Below, in pieces: positions 1-4,585 of a DNA stretch of 5,979 nt (positions are counted from its first letter, which is position 1; the number at the start of each line of letters is the position of its first letter). This DNA is from Thermoflexales bacterium (GTDB taxonomy: Bacteria; Chloroflexota; Anaerolineae; Fen-1058). Made by a program: the position numbers and the translations under genes. The notes under the pieces were generated by a model. It was given only the letters and a program-made list of their open reading frames with translations, searched no databases and had not been told where the DNA came from. Location of the stretch: assembly GCA_017999195.1 (NCBI GenBank), contig JAGOBP010000274.1, positions 1 through 5,979 on the forward strand, written 5' to 3'.

Positions 1-2
1 AC

Positions 3-896
3 ACCAGCCCGCTCAGCGGCAAGGAAGGCACGTGGAGCACGTCGCACAAGTTGCGCGAGCGCCTGTTCAAAGAACTGGAATCCAATGTGTCGTTGCGCGT
101 GGAAGAGACCCCGCAACCCGACGTATTCATCGTCTCCGGTCGCGGCGAATTGCACTTGGCGATTTTGATTGAAACCATGCGCCGTGAAGGCTATGAATTT
201 GAAGTCGCCAAACCGGAAGTGATTTATCACGAGAAAGACGGCCAGACGCTGGAGCCGTTTGAAGACTGCTACATCGAAGTGGCCGAACCGTACATGGGCG
301 CGGTCGTGGAAATGCTGGGCGCGCGGCGCGGCCTGATGACGGATATGCGTCACGGCGACGATGGCACGATCTATTTGCAATACACCGTCCCCACCCGCGG
401 CTTGCTCGGTTTCCGATCGGACTTCCTGACGATCACGCGCGGCACAGGCGTCATTCACGCGCTATTCTACGGCTATCATCCGATGGCGGGTGAGATGACC
501 CGGCGCGATCACGGTTCGCTGGTCGCGTGGGAATCCGGCCCGACGTCAAGTTATGGCCTGAAAAATTCGGAAGATCGCGGCAACCTGTTCGTCGGCCCCG
601 GCGTGGAAGTGTACGAAGGCATGGTCGTCGGCCAGCACATTCGCGATACGGACTTAACCGTAAACGTGTGCAAGAAGAAGCACCTGACCAACATGCGCGC
701 CTCCACCGGCGACATTGCGGTGCGCCTGACCCCGCCGCGCAATATGAGCCTGGACGACTGCATCGAATATCTGAGCGCCGATGAATTGCTGGAAGTAACC
801 CCGCAAAATCTGCGCTTGCGCAAACGCATCCTCAATACCGATGATCGTCGCAAGGTCGCGCGCCGCGAAGGCAAGGATCGCGAAGAAGCAGAGTAG
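3..896 (+). CDS. typA: Translational GTPase TypA/BipA, C-terminal part (5' truncated by window edge)
   Basis: TypA/BipA is a ribosome-associated GTPase of the EF-G/LepA group, involved in ribosome assembly and stress or cold adaptation. The frame is open from base 3 and continues upstream of the window; a TTG at 51 is internal, not a start. The 297 visible residues lack the N-terminal GTPase domain and domain II, about half of a protein usually near 610 residues. What remains is an EF-G domain III-like segment (SGRGELHLAILIETMRREGY), a domain V-like segment (PTRGLLGFRSDFLT) and the TypA-specific C-terminal domain, recognised by EDRGNLFVGPGVEVYEG, DLTVNVCKKKHLTNMRAS and the basic tail VTPQNLRLRKRILN. 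The C-terminal domain separates it from EF-G and LepA. It ends with TAG at 894-896 and a charged Lys/Arg/Glu tail. Its product acts in the cytoplasm on the ribosome. No frameshift is seen. Confidence 0.96.
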   Translation, partial: TSPLSGKEGTWSTSHKLRERLFKELESNVSLRVEETPQPDVFIVSGRGELHLAILIETMRREGYEFEVAKPEVIYHEKDGQTLEPFEDCYIEVAEPYMGAVVEMLGARRGLMTDMRHGDDGTIYLQYTVPTRGLLGFRSDFLTITRGTGVIHALFYGYHPMAGEMTRRDHGSLVAWESGPTSSYGLKNSEDRGNLFVGPGVEVYEGMVVGQHIRDTDLTVNVCKKKHLTNMRASTGDIAVRLTPPRNMSLDDCIEYLSADELLEVTPQNLRLRKRILNTDDRRKVARREGKDREEAE

Positions 897-921
897 GGAT
901 TGGCAGATTAGTACATCAGAT

Positions 922-951
922 AACAGGGCAACCGGTAGCGGCTGCCCTGTT
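922..951 (+). terminator. Hairpin after typA, probable transcription terminator
   Basis: AACAGGGCA (922-930) pairs perfectly with TGCCCTGTT (943-951). Inside the 12-base loop CCG and CGG can pair further around a GTAG apex. The hairpin starts 25 bases after the typA stop and lies 47 bases before the next start codon. There is no T-run after it, so it is not a textbook intrinsic terminator; it could also be an RNA-stabilising end or an attenuating structure in the leader of the downstream gene. The rest of the 897-998 gap shows no convincing sigma-70 promoter. Confidence 0.5.
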
Positions 952-998
952 GCATATCAGCGAACAGCAGACACATCTCTTTCACGAGGCCGCGACTC

Positions 999-2432
999 AT
1001 GACTGATCAACGTTTACTCGGCAGTCCGCGCTTTGCGCGTCTGACACCCGCCCAATGCGAGCAAATTCATCAAGCCAGCCTAAGCATCCTGGCGCGTACG
1101 GGCGTACGGATGTTTGAACCGGCCGCGATTGAGTTGATGCGCAAAGCAGGCGCGTCGATTGACGGCGATCGCGTACGAGTGCCCGCCCGATTGGTCGATC
1201 AAGCCTTACAGACCGTGCCCAAATCGATCACGTTATACGATAGGCGCGGCCAACCGGCCATTGAACTCGATGACTACCACGTGTATTTTGGCCCCGGCTC
1301 AGATGTGCTCAACATCGTCGATCATCGCACGTGGGAACGGCGGCAACCCAAACTGCAAGACGTGCGCGAGGGTATCACTGTCTGCGATGTGCTGAGCAAC
1401 ATCAACTTTGTCATGTCGATGTTCTTGCCCAGCGACGCGGACAATCGCATCTCGGATCGATATCAGATGGAAGTGATGTTGAATCACACCACCAAACCGA
1501 TCGTGATCGTCACCTACGAGATGTCGGGCTTGATCGACACGATCGAGATGGCGGAAGCGGCCGCAGGCGGCGCGGCGGCTTTGCGCGAGAAGCCTTTCGT
1601 CGCGTGTTACATCAACGTCACCACGGGCTTGTTGCACAATCAAGATGCTTTGCAAAAACTGCTGTATTTAGCGGAGAAAAACCTGCCTGCGCTGTGGATT
1701 CCTGTCACCTCCGGTGGCACGACCGGCCCCGTCACGATGGCGGGCAATTTGGCGCTGAACAATGCGGGCGTGCTGGTGGGCATTGTGTTGTCGCAACTTC
1801 AGCGCGAGGGCGCGCCTGTGATCATTCCGGGCTTTGCGGGCGATGCGCTCGACCTGAAGACGATGGTCGATCCGTATGCTGAGCCGGATCATCGCGGCAT
1901 TGCGACCTCGATGGCGCATTACTATGGCCTGCCCATGTTCAGCCTCGCGGGCGGCAGCGATGCGAAAGTGGTGGATCAGCAAGCGGCGATTGACGCCTCG
2001 CTGACGATCTTGATGGAAGCGTTATCGGGCGGACAATTGATTCACGATCTGGGTTATCTTGAATCAGGGCTGTCGGGTTCGCTGGCGCAACTGGCCATCT
2101 GCGATGAGATGGTGTCCTTCATCAAGCCCTTTTTGCAACCCGTGGAGATCAACGATGAAACGCTGGCTTTGGATCTGATCGATCAGATCGGGCCGGACGG
2201 ATCGTTCCTCAACACGCCGCACACGCGCAAACATTATAAAGAGCGCTGGTATCCGAGTTTAATCGAGCGTTTCAACTACGGACAGTGGCAGACCAAAGGC
2301 AGTAAGACTTTGGCGCAACGCGCAGCGGATAAAGTGGAGAAGATTCTGGCAACGCATCAACCGCCGCTACTAAGCGACGATGCAGCGCAAGCCGTGCGCG
2401 CCATCGTGGACCGTGCGGCCAGCCGCCTCTAA
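999..2432 (+). CDS. Trimethylamine methyltransferase (MttB) family protein, non-pyrrolysine type
   Basis: This 477-residue protein belongs to the MttB/COG5598 superfamily of corrinoid-dependent methyltransferases, which move a methyl group from a methylated amine to a cobalamin-binding partner. Family features seen: N-terminal helical region LTPAQCEQIHQASLSILARTGV (16-37 region), FGPGSDV (97-103), SGGTTGPVTMAGNLALNNAG (238-257), LAGGSDAKVVDQQAA (316-330), LESGLSGSLAQLAICDEM (354-371) and the C-terminal HYKERWYPSLIER (412-424). The length is normal for the family. No in-frame TAG occurs, so it cannot contain pyrrolysine as methanogen MttB does; the characterised non-Pyl member is the glycine betaine methyltransferase MtgB. 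The substrate here is therefore unknown, with quaternary amines such as betaines the best guess. GAGG at 986-989, nine bases before ATG, supports the start. It has no signal peptide and is cytoplasmic. No corrinoid protein or RamA-like activator gene lies in the window. Confidence 0.9.
   Translation: MTDQRLLGSPRFARLTPAQCEQIHQASLSILARTGVRMFEPAAIELMRKAGASIDGDRVRVPARLVDQALQTVPKSITLYDRRGQPAIELDDYHVYFGPGSDVLNIVDHRTWERRQPKLQDVREGITVCDVLSNINFVMSMFLPSDADNRISDRYQMEVMLNHTTKPIVIVTYEMSGLIDTIEMAEAAAGGAAALREKPFVACYINVTTGLLHNQDALQKLLYLAEKNLPALWIPVTSGGTTGPVTMAGNLALNNAGVLVGIVLSQLQREGAPVIIPGFAGDALDLKTMVDPYAEPDHRGIATSMAHYYGLPMFSLAGGSDAKVVDQQAAIDASLTILMEALSGGQLIHDLGYLESGLSGSLAQLAICDEMVSFIKPFLQPVEINDETLALDLIDQIGPDGSFLNTPHTRKHYKERWYPSLIERFNYGQWQTKGSKTLAQRAADKVEKILATHQPPLLSDDAAQAVRAIVDRAASRL
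2172..2189. repeat. Perfect 18-bp palindrome inside the methyltransferase gene
   Basis: GATCTGATCGATCAGATC is identical to its reverse complement. It lies within codons for LDLIDQI of the methyltransferase and holds four GATC sites, with a fifth at 2200-2203. It may be a by-product of the strong GATC bias and the LIDQI coding sequence rather than a functional site. Confidence 0.5.
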
Positions 2433-2437
2433 TTTCG

Positions 2438-2480
2438 ATCCACGAAGCACACGAAGGTCTTCTTCGTGTGCTTCGTGGAT
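2438..2480. terminator. Perfect 19-bp inverted repeat between convergent genes, probable bidirectional terminator
   Basis: ATCCACGAAGCACACGAAG (2438-2456) is the exact reverse complement of CTTCGTGTGCTTCGTGGAT (2462-2480), with a 5-base GTCTT loop. It sits between the stop of the methyltransferase gene (2432) and the stop of the opposing hydrolase gene (2496), filling most of the 63-base gap, so it would form a very stable hairpin at the 3' end of either transcript. Neither side is followed by a T-run, so termination would be non-canonical or helped by Rho or by RNA end protection. The position between convergent genes is the main support for a terminator role. Confidence 0.6.
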
Positions 2481-2487
2481 TTCGTGG
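2441..2487. repeat. CACGAAG / CTTCGTG unit repeat, likely dispersed palindromic element
   Basis: The arms of the inverted repeat are themselves made of a short unit: CACGAAG occurs at 2441-2447 and 2450-2456, and its complement CTTCGTG occurs at 2462-2468 and 2471-2477, followed by a variant TTTCGTGG at 2480-2487. From memory, similar (C)CACGAAG-type intergenic repeats recur in many copies in genomes of several environmental phyla, so this is probably one copy of a genome-wide element. That can only be confirmed with more of the genome. Confidence 0.55.
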
Positions 2488-2495
2488 ACAATGTT

Positions 2496-4511
2496 CTACA
2501 CCAACACCCTCGGTATCGACTCCAGCCAACTCTTCTGAAAGAATTCACGGCCATTCAATTCGATCAACAACTGCACATCGACATGAAAGTCGGTGGCCGT
2601 GGCGCGGATGTTGCCACTGGCGTGAATGTCGGTGACATAGTCATGCTCGGTCAAGCGATAGTGCACGTCGTTGTGCAATAACGCGCGCGCCGGATCATGC
2701 TGATGCGCCGTCATCTCGATTGTTTCCGCTTCGTACAACGTTGTGCCATCGGGCAGCGTGGTCGTGTCCCCGCCGTATAGCTTCACCGCGATCGTCTCGC
2801 GGATCACATCCTCCGTGATCTGCCACGCGCCCTCCTCTTCGCGTGATGAGCCAAGCGCGATTCGATCGGGCGGCGTCGTTTTGAAGTCCGGCACGGCGGG
2901 CGGATTGGGATCAGCGGGCACGACGGGCAACACCAAGCGTGAAGGGTAATCTCCGCCGCGATGCAGTGTTAGTGTGTTGAGATACGGTGATGGAAAAATA
3001 ACCGGCCAGTATGCAGTCGCCACACTCAAGCGAATACGTTGGCCTTTCAAAAATCGATAACCCGCCGCCTTCATCTCGACATGCACCGCATAGATTTGCC
3101 CATTTTCAAGGGGTTTTGGTGCAGTATGCCCATCGCGATGCGTGAGATTGAGAATGCCGCTAGTCACGTGCGACGACGTGCCATCCGGTGCGACATCCGT
3201 CAGGCGCACAACAAGATAAGCGACCGGCGCGATCGAACTGACGCGCAAGATCGCAGCGGGCAAACCGAGAATATCAACATCATCTTCAAGCGGCGCGGTA
3301 GTATAGGTCAAGCTCAGCGCTTCATCGGAACGCAAATCCCGAGCCAGGCCGTTGGGCGATAGGCCGCCCCCAAAGCATAAAGACGCGTGTGTGCCTAAAG
3401 TCGGACGATGGTCCAATTTGTCGCCCCCCTCTCCCTTATTGGGAGAGGGGCTGGGGGTGAGGGTTGCTTCGCCCAAGAAAAACTCGGTCGGTTTCAAGCG
3501 TTCAATCGGATACGCGCGTTCACTATGCCACTGACCGTTCATCGATTTTGGAAAGGCTTCCGGTGCAGTATATTCGCGCCTGAAGATCGTCAACGGTGGG
3601 TCGCTCATCACGCCCGTGTCAATGCCCTTTAGCCAAGTGTCGAAGAAGCGTGTGGCTTCATGTAGCCAATCGAGATTGGGGCCAGGATACGCGTCTTCGG
3701 GATAGGAATGCACCCAGTTACCGATCAAGCCCTTGCATGTTGCGTTCACACATTGTGCTTGCATTCTCAACACCGAATTCGTGTACTCATCGTTCCAGCC
3801 GCCGATGTTGAAGACCGCGCAAGCGATGCGGGCATAATCGGGCGCGAGTGAACCTTGTCGCCAGTACGGCCCATCGGTTTGATGACGCAACCATTGAATC
3901 AACCACGGGGGTGTTTGCTCTAAGCGCCGCTTCCATTCGCTTGCCCAGTTTTCACGCGCATAATCAATCTTGGGCGGCATCGCATTCATGGCGATTTGAC
4001 TCACGGCATACTGCGCCAATTCACTGGCCGTGACGCAGCCGCCGATGTAGTGCACATCGTCGGTGTAGCGATCATCGGTTGCGTACATCGGTATAATCGC
4101 CTTCAAATGCGGCGGTTGCAGCATCGCCACCTGGATTGACGTGAAGCCGCCATACGAGATGCCCCACATGCCGACGTTGCCATTGCACCAACTCTGCGCG
4201 GCCAGCCACTCCACCACCTCGTAACCGTCTTGAGTTTCTTGCAGCGTGTATTCATCCAGCGCGAGCCCCTGGCTGCTGCCCGTGCCGCGCACATCGACGC
4301 GACAAAATACATAGCCGCGCTGCGCAAAGTATGCGCCATGTTGCTGATCGGTGACGTAACGCCAGTCGTCTTTGCGATAAGGAATCATCTCCAGAATCGC
4401 CGGGAAAACTCGATCGGTTTGCGGCGCGATCGGAAACCACAGATTCGCAGAGAGTTCGATACCGTCCCGCATCGTCAATCGAACATTGTAGTGAACATCC
4501 ACTTCGTACAT
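2496..4511 (-). CDS. CocE/NonD family hydrolase (X-Pro dipeptidyl-peptidase S15 type)
   Basis: A 671-residue serine hydrolase of the family that includes cocaine esterase CocE, Xaa-Pro dipeptidyl peptidases and glutaryl-7-ACA acylases, cleaving ester or amide bonds of acyl or prolyl substrates. The alpha/beta-hydrolase fold covers about residues 1-300: IPYRKDD (43-49) with Tyr45 as likely oxyanion residue, VDVRGTGSSQG (72-82), nucleophile elbow GISYGG (Ser119), likely acid Asp241 in GGWNDEY and likely base His268 in GNWVHSYPED. A PepX_C jelly-roll follows (about 325-535), for example DEALSLTYTTAPLEDDVDILG. A C-terminal extension (about 560-671) ending SWLESIPRVLV matches the longer, roughly 670-residue members I recall. 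No signal peptide is present, so it is probably cytoplasmic. Residues 351-363 come from an inserted palindromic repeat. GAGG (4519-4522, minus strand) seven bases before ATG supports the start; the stop is TAG. Substrate cannot be told from sequence. Confidence 0.93.
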   Translation of the reverse strand: MYEVDVHYNVRLTMRDGIELSANLWFPIAPQTDRVFPAILEMIPYRKDDWRYVTDQQHGAYFAQRGYVFCRVDVRGTGSSQGLALDEYTLQETQDGYEVVEWLAAQSWCNGNVGMWGISYGGFTSIQVAMLQPPHLKAIIPMYATDDRYTDDVHYIGGCVTASELAQYAVSQIAMNAMPPKIDYARENWASEWKRRLEQTPPWLIQWLRHQTDGPYWRQGSLAPDYARIACAVFNIGGWNDEYTNSVLRMQAQCVNATCKGLIGNWVHSYPEDAYPGPNLDWLHEATRFFDTWLKGIDTGVMSDPPLTIFRREYTAPEAFPKSMNGQWHSERAYPIERLKPTEFFLGEATLTPSPSPNKGEGGDKLDHRPTLGTHASLCFGGGLSPNGLARDLRSDEALSLTYTTAPLEDDVDILGLPAAILRVSSIAPVAYLVVRLTDVAPDGTSSHVTSGILNLTHRDGHTAPKPLENGQIYAVHVEMKAAGYRFLKGQRIRLSVATAYWPVIFPSPYLNTLTLHRGGDYPSRLVLPVVPADPNPPAVPDFKTTPPDRIALGSSREEEGAWQITEDVIRETIAVKLYGGDTTTLPDGTTLYEAETIEMTAHQHDPARALLHNDVHYRLTEHDYVTDIHASGNIRATATDFHVDVQLLIELNGREFFQKSWLESIPRVLV
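3423..3461 (-). repeat. Palindromic dispersed repeat inserted in frame in the hydrolase gene
   Basis: CCCCTCTCCC (3426-3435) and GGGAGAGGGG (3441-3450) form a perfect 10-bp inverted repeat with a TTATT loop, flanked by CTGGGGGTGAG (3451-3461). On the coding (minus) strand it reads LTPSPSPNKGEGG, residues 351-363 of the hydrolase. This CTCACCCCCAGCCCCTCTCCC-type sequence is one I recognise as a widely scattered, normally intergenic repeat in several bacterial phyla; its translated form LTPSPSP..GEG turns up in many unrelated proteins. Here the reading frame passes through without a stop. It falls in a linker just before the jelly-roll strands (HRPTLGT...), where length variation should be tolerated. 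Confidence 0.75.
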
Positions 4512-4518
4512 AGCCTTA

Positions 4519-4522
4519 CCTC
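4519..4522 (-). promoter_or_regulatory. Ribosome binding site of the hydrolase gene
   Basis: On the minus strand GAGG (within TTGAGGTAAGG) lies seven bases before the ATG at 4511-4509. The good spacing, together with conserved family sequence starting within the first residues (VRLTMRDGIELSANLW), fixes the start. Confidence 0.7.
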
Positions 4523-4525
4523 AAG

Positions 4526-4553
4526 TTGCACTTCAATCGAATCATCGTATACT
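4526..4553 (+). promoter_or_regulatory. Putative sigma-70 promoter of the substrate-binding protein gene
   Basis: A TATACT box (4548-4553, 5 of 6 to TATAAT) lies 16 bases after a weak TTGCAC (4526-4531, 3 of 6 to TTGACA). Transcription would begin near 4560, giving a leader of about 25 bases that contains the GGAGG ribosome site. It lies in the only space available for a promoter, between the divergent genes. No operator was recognised beyond the palindromic GTATAC (4547-4552). Confidence 0.45.
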
Positions 4554-4570
4554 CACAGCCATCTCGTCAA
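4544..4570 (-). promoter_or_regulatory. Putative sigma-70 promoter of the hydrolase gene, overlapping the divergent one
   Basis: On the minus strand TTGACG (plus 4570-4565, 5 of 6 to TTGACA) is followed after 15 bases by TACGAT (plus 4549-4544, 4 of 6). The spacing is short, so this is a weak call. Its -10 region shares bases with the -10 box of the opposite promoter through the palindrome GTATAC. Confidence 0.3.
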
Positions 4571-4575
4571 GACTT

Positions 4576-4580
4576 GGAGG
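4576..4580 (+). promoter_or_regulatory. Ribosome binding site deciding the start of the substrate-binding protein
   Basis: GGAGG at 4576-4580 is followed by two nearby ATGs. The first (4581) touches the Shine-Dalgarno and its frame ends at a TAA at 4620-4622. The second (4586) is five bases away, opens a long frame and gives a lipoprotein signal peptide, so it is the start. Confidence 0.8.
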
Positions 4581-4585
4581 ATGAC

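Noticed and set aside
51..53. TTG as a possible start of a short TypA-like protein
   Set aside because: Conserved TypA sequence (SGKEGTW and onward) continues upstream in the same frame to the window edge, so the gene is cut by the window rather than started here.
900..928. TTGGCA (900-905) as a -35 box for the methyltransferase gene
   Set aside because: No acceptable -10 hexamer lies 16-18 bases downstream; the best candidate is only 13 bases away and the hairpin follows at once.
1331..1882. Open frame of 183 codons on the plus strand inside the methyltransferase gene
   Set aside because: It is a shifted-frame shadow with Arg/His/Gly/Cys-rich composition and no family resemblance; the MttB-family frame covers the same bases.
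2433..3461. Repeats considered as a CRISPR array or attachment site
   Set aside because: There are only two unrelated palindromic repeats, with no regularly spaced direct repeats, no tRNA and no integrase or cas gene in the window.
3114..3565. Shared 10-mer GGTGCAGTAT at two places in the hydrolase gene
   Set aside because: The match is short, the flanks do not align, and the two sites encode unrelated parts of the protein (around TAPKPLE and TAPEAF); most likely chance.
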